Assembly (NCBI GenBank): GCA_020205615.1
Contig: CM035168.1
Span: 130,024,795 to 130,088,794 of the forward strand
From: Panax quinquefolius
Lineage: Eukaryota > Streptophyta > Magnoliopsida > Apiales > Araliaceae
Reading direction: 5' to 3'
DNA: 64,000 bases
Shown one piece after another: positions 35,346 to 48,852 of the stretch. The notes beneath the pieces are model-generated. The model did not search any database, was not told the DNA's origin, and saw nothing but the letters and a program-made list of their open reading frames with translations. Each line of letters begins with the position of its first letter. The stretch's first letter is position 1. The translations under genes and the position numbers were made by a program.

Positions 35346-36640
35346 TCAATTACGGTTATGATTATCTTAGAACAATCCACAGTCATAATCATACCAAGTC
35401 CATCTATGCTTATTTCTGAGGCCACGAGATGACTTTCAACGTAATATAAACGTGAGGATAATGATATAAAGAATCGATCAAATGAGATAAAGGATAAATA
35501 TTAAACATTTATAATATAATTTATCCGAGTTCAAGAATATCCCCATGTTATCAATCACTTAATAATCTCATAATCTAATATCATTAATATTATAACAATA
35601 TTTTAATCACTTCTTAAATTTATAAACAATTTATCTCGATTGTTTACGCTTTACCATATAATAATGCATTTAATCATTCAAAATGCCATACTCATAAGAT
35701 ATCATCACCAATTATCAAATCCCTCAAAAAAAATATGCATATACTACTATATAGGATTCTCTAGCCATAAAATCCTATTTTCAACTTTGTTACTTCACAT
35801 AACATATTTAACTCATATGTTAAGTAACTAAACTATTTTCATGAAAATACCAAATTAGTCCCAAAAATATTTCTTTTAAGGATTTAGCATAATATAGTCC
35901 CATAATGAAAATATATTTTTCTCGAATTTTTAAAATTCATTTACTATTTTTCAAAAATCAATTTCTAATTAATTCCTTAAGAAATTAGCTACCTCAAGTT
36001 TAACTCCAAAATTCCCAAATCTTGGCAGGACCTTACACATGTTAACGTGAGCTTCTAGTAAATTTCATGGTCATCGGAGTTATAGAACTCGGTTATAGCG
36101 TTTTTAAATCGGAAAAACCTAAATATTGAAATAGTCATAACTTGCTCATTTAAAGTCGAATGAGCTCATTTTTGGACAGGAGGTACTTTATACCATATAC
36201 TTTCATGTCCCAAAAGGCCAGAATTTTTCTCATAATTTAAGTGGCCAAAAACAGCCCTCTAAAATCATGGCGGCGAAACTTTTTTCGGTTTTTGCAGCTT
36301 TGCACTCCTTTGCTAAAATCAGTCCACACAAAAATCTACAACACCTTTTCCAGTAATTCCACTTGGATTAGTTAGGTAACTCATAGATCTAACTCTAGGA
36401 CTTGACCACACTCAAAATTCAAAATATAATAGGAGATATGGTCGATTGAATTTCATATTCGTTTTTCACCAAAATCGATTTTCAACTCTTTGTGATTTCT
36501 AAGAAACTTTCATGTTTTCACATACTAACCAACATAACTCATCATAAAACTTACTAATACCACGAATACCCATGATTTTCATTAGTCCAATGCTTTTATT
36601 ATGACTTTCATCATAAACCACGTAAAGCTGTTCATTTTAG
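35346..36640 (-). mobile_element. Non-coding LTR-like filler replacing pol in u1
   Basis: About 1.3 kb without coding frame. 35830-35960 matches the reverse complement of 3500-3660 in LTR X2 (gaaaaatagtaaatgaattt, gggactatattatgctaaat). The 35340-35470 end resembles the distal part of the cluster LTRs. It joins the pol side at a point where cctcaaatatttcttca looks like the RNase H sequence at 24440-24460, suggesting a microhomology junction. Confidence 0.65.
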
Positions 36641-36659
36641 TTGAAGAAATATTTGAGGT

Positions 36660-38562
36660 TTAAGAAATGGGTTTTTATCTTTGGGGTCGATACAAAATTC
36701 GATTTCACGCTCTAAGTAGGCTAAGAAGTCTTCAAGAATCGCCGAAAATTTATTAATAATAGAAATATCATTCAAAGCTGTGACTCTCTCCAAGACTTGG
36801 ATAGTCGTCACATTGATACCAATTGTGACTTATCCCTTAACTTTGAGATAGCACCTCACAATGATACCTATAAACTTGCCATCTTCATTCACGATGTAAG
36901 CTCTGAAAAAGTCGGCTTGGTGCATTCCACACAAGGAAGTCAACAACGAAAGGTTAGGGGCTCTTTACTTATGGCTTGATATAACAATAATTGACTTTAG
37001 TAGTTTGGTTACTTGAATTACGCACAACAAGTTGGTTATGAATATAAAAGCTAACAACCTTACGAAAAGAATGATGAGTAGTTAATCAATTGATTTTAAA
37101 AATCACCTCAAAGGCAAGTATTTTCAAAGAGATAATATCGACGAATTAGCGTGAAAGTGTTTATTTGAATCAAACAAGATTTAAAAATAGTAAGCGAGTA
37201 ACGAAGGCTCCTACTTAACGAAGTTTCAACCAATAAGTCAAAGTCTAACTTCTTGAGTCAAATTTAAGCGTTGAACACAACTAGGTGAAATAAAAGAGTG
37301 GGTAGAAGCGGTATCTAACACGGTATAGACTTATGAGCTTATGATTAACTTACGTGATAATTTTATTCGGGTTCCTCGTCGTGAGAAAAAAAAACTCTCT
37401 CTTAAACTCTAGGCTTTGGTTTTATGCAGGGATGACCTTTGGTGCCTCCATCCTAGTTGAATTTGTCTTGATGGCGACAAAATCGAGCTAAGTGACCTTC
37501 TCTTCCACAATTATAACATGCTTTGAATGGCGTGGCGCGATTTCGGTGATGTGTCCCTCTCCTCGCATTTGAAGCATATGATGGGTGGTCTTTCTCCTTC
37601 CTTAACAACGGGTCTTTGGTCTTGGCGTCTTTCCATCATTGTTGAATCTCCTTTTCTTGAAATGTCCATTCTTATTGTTTTGGCCACGATTACCACAAAG
37701 TGGTTACCATATCTGGCTTTGATGATTCCCTCCACGCTTGTTGTCAAACCGATGACTACTCTCTCATTTGATTATTATAATTTTGTTGGTTTGCTCTCTT
37801 TTTAGTTGTCGTTGACTCGTTATCGCGCTCCACTAAGCGAGCCCTATTTACAACATCTGAATAAAAACACGGTTTATGAGAAATAAGATGTTGGCGTATC
37901 TCGGGTTTCAAACCTCTTAAAAACATTAGCGTCATTCTCTCCTCATTATCCACCAAATGGGATGCAAACCGTGATAACTTTCGCAAATTTTGCCTCGTCT
38001 TGCGACACGGTCGTATTATTTTGTTCGACTTGATAAACTCCACCTCCTTCTGTATGGCGAATACTTTCGGGAAAGTATTTGTCGTTGAAACGACTCTTGG
38101 AACTTCTCCCAAGATATCTTGATCTGTCGATTTGAGTCGTTTCTGATTCCCACCGATGTCTGCCTCTTCACGCATAACATAAAAGTGGCAAAAGGAACCT
38201 TTTGCTCCTCGAGCATCCCAGACATCAAATATCTTGGTGATCTGCTTTATCCATGCTCTCGCGAAAGTGGTTTTGGCTTTCCCAAAAACTCCGGTGGTCC
38301 CGGCTCCTTGAATTGTTTAGCGGTGGCCACCAAGAGAGTTTTCATTATTTTCCACTACTTTTTGAGCGAGGAGTAGCTTTTAATGCGATGTTGCATGAAT
38401 TCTAAAAACTCCTAAGCGTCTCTGAAATCGTTAAATCGATTGATCGGTGTTGTTGTTTACGGGAGGATTATCGCCATCACATTGCACATTATCACGATTA
38501 TTGATGCATGGAGAATCAGCGGTCTCTGTGCTCCATTCTTATCTCACATTTTTGGATGCCAT
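36660..38562 (-). pseudogene. gag and protease remnants of u1
   Basis: Gag pieces at 37756-38228 (ILGEVPRVV, FASHLVDNEERMTLMFLRGL, GLKPEIRQHLISHKPCF) and the knuckle region 37480-37747 (VVKEGERPPIICFKC, then a shift). Several frame breaks. Starts at the minus-strand ATG 38562-38560, as in u2 and u3. Confidence 0.75.
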
Positions 38563-38736
38563 TTTCAAATCTTGCCACAAAAATAAGGGTTAATTAACAT
38601 ATCACATATTATCCTATATACTTGGTGAGCCAATTAAATACCAAATAAACTTAGGTAGGTCATAAATACTAGCGAAAGGAATTCCCGTCTCTCCCTCTCT
38701 AGTTCTTATCTCACATCTTAGCGGGGATCGTATCCT

Positions 38737-38750
38737 AGCTACGATACCAA
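38737..38750 (-). other. Primer-binding site of u1
   Basis: Plus strand agctacgataccaa next to L5; minus strand ttggtatcgtagct. Differs from the u3 site by acg for ctg. Confidence 0.7.
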
Positions 38751-41184
38751 TGTGGCGCCCCAAAATTAGGTATCGTCACCCATCTTGGGTACGCACTTAC
38801 ATGGTACATAAATTCAAATACAACTTAATTATATATAGCGTAGTGTAACATCGTCGACATAAGCGCATGAGAGTTTGAATAGGAATATTGTCATTTAGAT
38901 ATTATCCATACTCGAAAGTCCTCATTACAACTATTATCACACTATTTCACGAAATAGTGAGGGACTACTAATCTTATCTTGGGACCATTACTCTTTTCCC
39001 AGACTAAATCCCGGCTATATTCTCATTTCACGAAGAAAACGGTGAAAGAAAGGGTGAGCTCAACTAGCCCGATGAAATATTATGACTAAGATAATGCGAA
39101 ATAAATTATCATTAGCCTTGACAGTGTTAAAAGCGATAAAATACAATAGACAACCGGTTTAAGCTGCGGTGAAATATCTGATCCATTAAAAAGTCAGTAG
39201 AAAATAAAATCTACTATCTTTTAGGTTTTAAAAGGTTTTCATCAATTTTTTATCACTAAGACTCGGTTTAATGAATAAACCACAATATCTAATCATCCAC
39301 ATACCCACGGTCGAGGATTTTCATCAAATTATCAATGGTCAAGCTGACTATCTTAAGAATCACCCACGGTCATAATCATACCAAAAACTATCCATCAACT
39401 TTGCATTCACGAGACCTTTGAGGACTTTTGTCACATCATTTATAACAAGCCGTGATTATCTTAGAATGATCCACAGTCATAATCATACTAAGTTCATCTA
39501 TGCTTGCGTAAGCGAAGATAACATAATATATCATGAGGATGATGATGACAATGACATAATAATTCAATAAAACAAGTTCAAGAATTATTTTATCCGAGGA
39601 ATTAATAACGTCCAATTGTCGACAAGATCTTTGTTTTGTAGAGTAAAATTCAAGAATGATCGGAAGAATATTTCCATGAAAAGATCTTTGGATGAAACCA
39701 TGAATATCGAGGATATTCTACTAATTTCATGGAGTATAGAAGTCAAAGTTTTAACCATTTGGGTATAATAAAGAATGGAATAACAAAAGAAATCACCGTG
39801 CATGCGGTGCTTGCATAGACGAGGTTATTCAACGAGAATAATAATAACGGAACGGTCGGGTGAAATTCACGCAAGCGGGATGATCAACGAGAATAATAAA
39901 TCTTTGAATAATAAACAATGGAACCGGTCGGTGTAAAACACACGAAGACGGGATATTCAAGCGAGAATAATAAATGCGGAATAATAAACAATGGAACCGG
40001 TCGGTGTAAAACACACACGACGAGGATATTCCAACGAGAATAATAAAGAATGGAATAACGAAGAAGATCACCAAGTATAGGGGATTAAGCGTATCTGAGT
40101 TATTCAATGAGAATAAATAAGAATGGAATAATATAAAGTTTTCACCAGTATAGGGTATCTGCATATCTGAGGTTATGTATAGGGTATACCACTTTTACTG
40201 AGTTATTCAACGAAATAATAATGAATGGAATAACGAAGTTCTCTTCATGAATAAGAAAGAATAACACCCCTTACGGATTACAACAAATAATACCCCTTAC
40301 CTAGTAAAAGACCTTTGGATATCAAAGTAGTGAAGTACGAATAATACTCTTCTTCTTTCTCTCTATAGATTTTCTCTCTATAAACTCTATATTTCTCTCT
40401 CTAGAGTTTGATGAATTAAAAGAAAATAATGAAGGAATGAGCTTATTTTTATAGAAAATAGAATGCATAGTAATTAATCCATGAGCGGTCCAGTTTGATT
40501 TACTTTAATCGGCGGTCCATATTTAAAAGCAAATCTTTTAAATAAAATATAATATATTCTATTTATATAAAAACATTTTACTATCTGAAACCTTTATGCA
40601 ACCTATGCAAAAAAATCAAAACATATGCACCTAATATGCGTAATAAAATATAATATATTATATTTATAGAATAACTTTAATAAAGTATTACATTTTATAT
40701 AAAAAGATGTTTACATTTTATTACGTTAATAATCTGAATAAAACAAAAGCGTCGTTATCATTATAATAATTCATATTATTAATCGACGATAATGGAATCA
40801 ATGAGTGACTTCTCACATAAGCATCGATAATCGTCTGGTAATGTCTTCTTATGCGACCACACGTATTCTTTGTACTTTTTACTACTGAGGTAGTTCAACG
40901 ATATCAGCGGTAAAACTTCATAGTTATTTCATAAAAATATTTTTGTCGTTTTCTCGATCAAAATGATAATTACATTGTGGGTCCACCAATGATTGAGTAG
41001 TTATGCGAATATTCCTGCTAAATCGAATATTCCCAGACCAATCGAATATAATATAACCACTTGCATACTTTGCAAAATTTATAAATACTACCCACACTAT
41101 AATATTATCTCAAATTCACACCATAATATTAAAAATTATTTAAACAAAATTTAAATCTTTATTGATAAAATCAGGGGTCTCACA
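38751..41184 (-). mobile_element. LTR L5, shared between u1 and u2
   Basis: 2434 bp, tgtggcgccccaaaattagg...aggggtctcaca on the plus strand. It has a primer-binding site on its low side and a purine tract on its high side, so it serves as 5' LTR of u1 and 3' LTR of u2. Leader repeats at 39830-40060. Confidence 0.85.
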
Positions 41185-41624
41185 ATCTCCCCTCCTTATG
41201 GAATTTAAGCCCTCGAAATTAGAATTAGATGCGACTGTATGATAAAGAGATGAGGATACCTTGAATACCTTTATCGTTGAAAACATTAAATTCATTTTGC
41301 AATCCGGCGAAGATATTCATTAACAATTCATCTTTGCTGCTTCTGGGCCAAAGATATACAAGCTGTAAAACCAATAATCTTTGAGACTCGACTTAATAGT
41401 ATCACGACCACGAATTATCCATGCACCTTCGGCGAGGATATTCGTGTTTTCAATCTGATCGTGATTATCTGCGAGAATAATCCTTGGTCATAATCATACC
41501 AAGTCTATCAATACTACTACGGACGAAAGATGACTTTTACCACATCCATGAATTAATATTTCATTCTTTGAGACTCATTTCGATAATTAATCCATATCAT
41601 CGAATCATCCACCTTTACTGGGCG

Positions 41625-42215
41625 AGGATATTCATTAGTATCACGACCACGAATTATCCATACCTTTCTGACGAAAGATAATCGTGTATTCATTAGTATC
41701 CGACCACAAATTATCCATACACTCTGACGAAGATAATCGTGTATTCATTAGTATCCGACCACAAATTATCCATACACTACGGCGAAAGATAATCGTGTAT
41801 TCATTAGTATCCGACCACAAATTATCCATCAATCGTGTATTCATTAGTATCACGACCACAAATTATCCATACACTACGGCGAAAGATAATCGTGTATTCA
41901 TTAGTATCACGACGACCCATTAGCCTTATCCAAATAATATGTATTCATTAGTATTCAAGATAATCGTGTATTCATTAGTATCCGACGATCCATGCCATCC
42001 ATGCACTACGGCGAAGATAATCGTGTATTCATTAGTATCCACGACCACAAATTATCCATGCACTTATCTGACGAAAATAATATTCGTGTATTCATTAGTA
42101 TCACGACCACAAATTATCCATTACCACTCGACCACGAAGATAATGAATAATGTGTATTCATTAGTATCACGACCACAAATTATCCATGCACTACGACCCA
42201 AGATAATCGTGTTTT
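41625..42215 (-). repeat. 57-bp tandem array of u2 (about 11 units, partly scrambled)
   Basis: Same unit as u1. The middle (41830-41990) has shortened spacings and rearranged pieces such as gtattcattagtattcaag, which points to slippage or local collapse in the assembly. Confidence 0.88.
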
Positions 42216-43530
42216 CAATTACGGTTATGATTATCTTAGAACAATCCACAGTCATAATCATACCAAGTCCATCTATACTACTTCTGAGCCCACGAGATGA
42301 CTTTCAACGTAATATAAACGTATGAGGATAATGATATAAAGAATCAATCAAATGAGATAAAGGATAAATATTAAACATTTATAATATAATTTATCCGAGT
42401 TCAAGAATATCCCCATGTTATCAATCACTTAATAATCTCATAATCTAATATCATTAATATTATAACAATATTTTAATCACTTCTTAAATTTATAAACAAT
42501 TTATCTCGATTGTTTACGCTTTACCATATAATGCATTTAATCATTCAAAAATGCCATACTCATAAGATATCATCACCAATTATCAAATCCCTCAAAAAAA
42601 ATATGCATATACTACATATAGGATTCTCTAGCCATAAAATCCTATTTTTCAACTTTTGTTACTTCACATAACATATTTAACTCATATGTTAAGTAACTAA
42701 ACTATTTTCATGAAAAATACCAAATTAGTCCCAAAAATATTTCTTTTACTGGGATTTAGCATAATATAGTCCCATAATGAAAATATATTTTTCTCGAATT
42801 TTTAAAATTCATTTACTATTTTTCAAAATCAATTTCTAATTAATTCCTTAAGAAATTAGCTACCTCAAGTTTAACTCCAAAAATTCCCAAATCTTGGCAG
42901 GACCTTACACATGTTAACGTGAGCTTCTAGTTTAAATTTCATGGTCATCGGAGTTATAGAACTCCGGTTATAGCGTTTTTAAATCGGAAAAACCTAAATA
43001 TTGAAATAGTCATAACTTGCTCATTTTAAGTCGAGAATGAGCTCATTTTTGACAGGAGGTACTTTATACCATATACTTTCATGTCCCAAAAGGCAGAATT
43101 TTTCTCTAATAATTTAAGTGGCCGAAACAGCCCTCTCTAAAATCATGGCAGCGACTTTTTTCGGTTTTTGCAGCTTTGCACTCCTTTGCTAAAATCAGCC
43201 CACAAAAAATCTACAACACCTTTTCCAGTAATTCCACTTGGATTAGTTAGGTAACTCATAGATCTAACTCTAGGACTTGACCACACTCAAAAATTCAAAA
43301 TATAATAAGAGATATGGTCGATTGAATTTCATATTACGTTTTTCACCAAAATCGATTTTCAACTCTTTGTGATTTCTAAGAAACTTTCATGTTTTTACAC
43401 ATACTAACCAACATAACTCATCATAAAACTTACTAATACCACGAATACCCATGATTTTCATTAGTCCAATGCTTTTATTATGACTTTCATCATAAACCAC
43501 GTAAAGCTGTTCATTTTAGTTGAAGAAATA
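42216..43530 (-). mobile_element. Non-coding filler of u2
   Basis: Collinear with the u1 filler throughout, with scattered 1-4 bp differences. No coding frame. Confidence 0.65.
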
Positions 43531-43539
43531 TTTGAGGTT

Positions 43540-45454
43540 TAAGAAATGGGTTTTATCTTTGGGGTCGATACAAAATTCGATTTCACGCTCTAAGTAGGCT
43601 AAGAAGTCTTCAAGAATCGCCAAGAAATTTATTAATAATAGAAATATCATTCAATCTTTGACTCTCTCATCCAAGACTTGGATAGTCGTCACATTGATAC
43701 CAATTGTGACTTCATCCCTTAACCTAGATAGCACCTCACAATGATACCTATAACCTTGCCATCTTCATTCACGATGTAAGCCTCTGAAAAAGTCGGCTTT
43801 GGTGCATTCCACACAAGGAAGTCAACAACGAAAGGTTCGGGGCTCTTTACTTATGGCTTGATATAACAATAATTGACTTTAGTAGTTTGGTTACTTGAAT
43901 TACGCACAACAAGTTGGTTATGAATATAAAAGCTAACAACCTTACGAAAAGAATAATGAGTAGTTAATCAATCGTTTTCAAAAATTACCTCAAAGGCAAG
44001 TATTTTCAAAGAGATAATATCGACGAATTAGCGTGAAAGTGTTTATTTGAATCAAACAAGATTTAAAAATAGTGGAGAATAACGAAGGCTCCTACTAACG
44101 AGGTTTCAACCAATAAGTCAAAGTCTAACTTCTCCTGAGTCAAATTTAAGCGTTGAACACAACTAGGTGAAATAAAAAGTGGGTAGAAGCGGTATCTAAC
44201 ACGGTATAGACTTACATGAGAACTATGATTAACTTACAAGTGATAATTTTATTCGGGTTCCTCGTCACGAGAAAAAAAAAATCTCTCTCTTAAACTCTAG
44301 GCTTTGGTTTATGCAGGGAATGACCTTTGGTGCCTCCATCCTAGTTGAATTTGTCTTGATAAACGACAAAAATCGAGCTAAGTGACCTTCTCTTCCACAA
44401 TTATAACATGCTTTGGATGGCATGGCGCGATTCGGGATGATGTGTCCCTCTCCTCGCATTTGAAGCATATGATAGGTGGTCTTTCTCCTTCCTTAACAAC
44501 GGGTCTTTGGTCTTGGCGTCTTTCCATCATTGTTGAATCTCCTTTTCTTGAAATGTCCATTCTTATTGTTTTGGCCACGATTACCACCGAAGTGGTTACC
44601 ATATCGCTTTCTTGATTCCCTCCACGCTTGTTGTCACCGCTTGATGACTACTCTCGCTTATTATTATAATTTTGCTTTTACTCTCTTTTAGTTGCGTTGA
44701 CTCGTTATCGCTCCCACTAAGCGAGCCCTATTTACAACATCTGAATAAAAACACGGTTTATGAAAAATAGATGTTGGCGTATATCGGGTTTCAAACCTCT
44801 TAAAAACATTCGCGTCATTCTCTCCTCATTATCGACCAAATGGGATGCTGAAGCAAGAGATAACTCGGCAAACTTAGCCTCATCTTTGTGACACGGTCAT
44901 ATTATTTTACTCGACTTGATAAACTCCACCTCCTTCATGTGGCGAATACTTTCGGGAAAGTATTTGTCGTTGAACAACTCTTGGAACTTCTCCCAAGATA
45001 TCTTGAGTATGTCGATGCAGAGTCGCGTTTCTGATTCCCACCGATGTCTGCCTCTTCACATAACATAAAAGTGGCAAATGGAACCTTTTGCTCCTCGAGC
45101 ATCCCAAGACATCAAATATCTTGGTGATCTGCTTTAACCACGTCTCGCCTCAAGTGGTTTGGCTTTCCCAAAAACTCCGGTGGTCCCGGCTCCTTGAACT
45201 TGTTTAGCGGTGACCGCTTGAGTGAGTTTCCATTATTTTCACCTACTTTTGGAGCGAGGAGCGCCTTAAATTTGATGTTGCATGAATTCTAAAAACTCTC
45301 TAAAGCGTCTGCGTCGTTAAATCATTTGATCGGTGTTGTTGTTTACGGGAGGATTATCGCCATCACATTGCACATTATCCTGATTATTGATCTGTGGAAA
45401 AACTCAGCGGTCTCACATGTGCTCCATTCTTATCTCAACATTTTCGGATGCCAT
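43540..45454 (-). pseudogene. gag and protease remnants of u2
   Basis: Start ATG at 45454. Zinc-knuckle pieces at 44265-44602 (CFKCEERDTSS after a frameshift, then CYNCGREGHLARF). The first knuckle breaks at the same bases as in u1 (tcctcgcatt where u3 has tcctccgcatt). Confidence 0.75.
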
Positions 45455-45640
45455 TTTCAAATACTTGCCACAAAACAAGGGTTAATTAACATGTCACATA
45501 TTATCCTATACTATACTGACCGACCAATTAAATACCAAATAAACTTAGGTAGGTCATATACTAGCGAAGAATTTCCGTCTCTCCCCTCTAGTTCTTATCT
45601 CACATCTTAGCGGGGATCATATCCTAGCTACGATACCAAC

Positions 45641-48059
45641 CGTGGCGCCCCAAAATTAGGTATATATCACCCATCTTGGGTCGCCACTTACATGGTACAT
45701 AAATTCAAATACAACTTAATTATACATACATAGTGTAACATACGACAATACATAAGCGAGAGTTTGAATAGGAATATTGTCATTTAGATAATATCCATAC
45801 TCGAGGAGTCCTCATTACAACTATTATCACACTATTTCACGCAGAATAGTGAGGACTACTAATGCTATCTTGGGGACCATCACTCTTTTTCCCACTAAGT
45901 CCCGGCTATATTCTCATTTCACGAAGAAAACGGTGAAAAAGAAAGGGTGAGCTCAACTAGCCCGATAAAAATATTATGACTAAGATAATGCGAGAATAAA
46001 TTATCATTAGCCTTGAATGATGTTAAGCGATAAAATACAATAGACAACCAGTTTAAGCTGCGGTGAAATATGCAATCCATTAAAAGAGTCGAGTAGAAAA
46101 TAAAATCTACTATCTTTTAGATTTTAAAAGGTTTTCATCAATTTTTATCACTAAAGACTCGGTTTAATGAATAAACCACAATATCTAATCATCCACATAC
46201 CACGGTCGAGGATTTTCATCAAATTATCATATGGTAATGACTATCTTAGAATCACCCACAGTCATAATCATACCAAAAACTATCCATCAACTGCATTCAC
46301 AGACCTTTTGAGGACTTTTGTCACATCATTTATAACAAGCCATGATTATCTTAGAATGATCCACAGTCATAATCATACTAAGTTCATCTATGCGCGTAAG
46401 CGAAGATAACATAATATATCATGAGGATGATGACAATGACATAATAATTCAATAAAACAAGTTCAAGAATTATTTTATCCGGAATTAATAACGTCAAATT
46501 GTCGACAAGATCTTTGTTTTGTAGAGTAAAATTCAAGAATGATCGGAAGAATATTTCCATGAAAAGATCTTTGGATGAAACATGAATATCGAGGATATTC
46601 TACTAATTTCATGGAGTATAGAAGTTAAAGTTTTAACCAATTTGGGTATAATAAAGAATGGAATAACAAAAGAAATCACCATGCATGCGATACTTGGCGT
46701 AGACGAGTTATTCAATGAAATAATAATAACGGAACGGTCGGGTGAAATTCACACGCAAGCGGGATGATCAACCGAGAATAATAAATCTTTGAATAATAAA
46801 CAATGGAACCGGTCCGGTGTAAAACACACGAGACGAGGATATTCAACGAGAATAATAAATGCGGAATAATAAACAATGGAACCGGTCGGTGTAAAACACA
46901 CGAGCGATATTCCAATAGAATAATAAAGAATGGAATAACGAAGAAGATCACCAAGTATAGGGGATTCGCGTATCTGAGTTATTCAACGAATAAATAAGAA
47001 TGGAATAATATAAGGATTTCACCAAGTATAGGGTATCTGCATATCACGAGAGTTATGTATAGGGTATGCCACTTTTACGAGTTATTCAACGAGAATAATA
47101 ATAATGAATGGAATAACGAAGTTCTCTTCATGAATAAGAAAGAATAACATCCCTTACGAATTGACAACAAATAATACCCTTACTAAAAAGACCTTTGGAT
47201 ATCAAAGTAGTGAAGTACCAAAATACTCTTCTTTTTCTCTATATAGATTTTCTCTCTATAAACTTCTCTACATAATTTCTCTCTCTAGAGTTTGGTGAAT
47301 TAAATAAGAAAATAATGAAGGAATGAGCTTATTTATAGGAAAATAGAATGCATAGTAATTAATCCATGAGCGGTCAGTTGATTTACTTTAATCGGACGGT
47401 CCATATTTAAAAGCAAAATCTTTTAAATAAAATATAATATATTCTATTTATATAAAAACATTTTACTATCTGAACACTTATGCAACACTATGCAAAACAC
47501 TATGCAAAACACTATGCATAAATAAAATATAATATATTATTTATAGAATAACTTTAATAAAGTATTACATTTTATATAAAAAGATGTTTACATTTTATTA
47601 CGTTAATAATACGAATAAAACAAAAGCGTCATTATCATTATAATAATTCATATTATTAATCGTGATAATGGAATCAAACCGGTGACTTCTCATAAGCATC
47701 GATAATCAATCTGGTGTCTTACTTTATGCAACCACACGTATTCTTTGTACTTTTACTACCGAAGTAGTTCAACGATATCAACGGTAAAACTTCCGCCGTT
47801 ATTTCATAAAAATATTTTTGTCGTTTTCTCGATCAAAATGATAATTACATTGTGAGGGTTCACCATGATTGGTAGTTATGCGAATATTCCTGCTAAATCG
47901 AATATTCCCCAACCCGATCGAATATAATATAACCACTTGCATACTTTGCAAAATTTATAAATACTACCCACAACTATAATATTATCTCAAATTCACACCA
48001 TAATATTAAAAATTATTTAAACAAAATTTAAATCTTTATTGATAAAATCTGGGTTCACA
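45641..48059 (-). mobile_element. LTR L6, shared between u2 and u3
   Basis: 2419 bp, plus strand cgtggcgccccaaaattagg...tctgggttcaca, then a purine tract (ttcccctcc). Leader repeats at 46720-46930. Confidence 0.85.
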
Positions 48060-48499
48060 ATTTTCCCCTCCTTATGGAATTTAAGCCTCGAAATTAGAAT
48101 GCGATACGTGCACAGTATGATAAAGAGATGAGGATACCTTGAATACATTTATCGTTGAAAACATTAAATTCATTTTTGCAATCCTACCGAAGATATTCAT
48201 TAACAATTCATCTTTTGCACTCTGACGTGCCAAAGATATATACAATCAAAAACCAATAATCTTTGAGACTCATCTTAATAGTATCACGACCACGAATTAT
48301 CCATGCACCAACGGCGAGGATATTCGTGTTTTTCAATCTGGTCGTGATTATCTTAAATAATCCTTGGTCATAATCATACCAAGTCTATCAATACACTACT
48401 ACCAAAGATGACTTTTACCACATCCATGAATTAATATTTCATTCTTTGAGACTCAAATTCAATAATTAATCCATATCATCGAATCATCCTGCCACTACG

Positions 48500-48852
48500 G
48501 GCCAAGGATATTCATTAGATATCCGACCACGAATTATCCATGCACTACGGCCAAAGATAATCGTGTATTCATTAAGATATCCGACCACAAATTATCCATG
48601 CACTACTACGAAAGATAATCGTGTATTCATTAGTATCACGACCACAAATTATCCATGCACTACTGACCAAAGATAATCGTGTATTCATTAGTATCACGAC
48701 CACAAATTATCCATGCACTACTACCGAAGATAATCGTGTATTCATTAGTATCACGACCACAAATTATCCATACACTACTACCAAAGATAATCGTGTATTC
48801 ATTAGTATCACGACCACAAATTATCCATGCACTACTGACGAAGATAATCGTG
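48500..48852 (-). repeat. 57-bp tandem array of u3 (6 units)
   Basis: Units are more regular than in u1 and u2 (core cgaccacaaattatccatgc, then actactgacgaa). The 19-codon period gives a repeating peptide YSLVSRPQIIHALLPKIIV in one frame; its frame-openness follows from unit length. Confidence 0.92.

Larger units (their letters stand above)
34271..38750 (-). mobile_element. Non-autonomous internal unit u1
   Basis: Sense order from 38750 down: primer-binding site 38737-38750, gag from an ATG at 38562, protease remnant, the first codons before RT, non-coding filler 36640-35346, 57-bp array 35345-34727, a chromodomain-tail remnant near 34330 (aggtatcctcacctcttt on the minus strand), and polypurine tract. 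RT, RNase H and integrase are absent. It could move only with proteins supplied by a complete relative. Confidence 0.8.
41185..45640 (-). mobile_element. Non-autonomous internal unit u2
   Basis: Same layout as u1: PPT at 41185, 57-bp array 41625-42215, filler 42216-43530, protease remnant 43540-44250, gag 44265-45454, primer-binding site 45626-45640 (plus strand agctacgataccaac). pol is absent. Confidence 0.8.

Noticed and set aside
34938..35432. 164-residue repetitive reading frame as a gene
   Set aside because: It lies wholly inside the 57-bp array. The unit is a multiple of three and all its frames are repeat-derived; there are open frames on the other strand as well.
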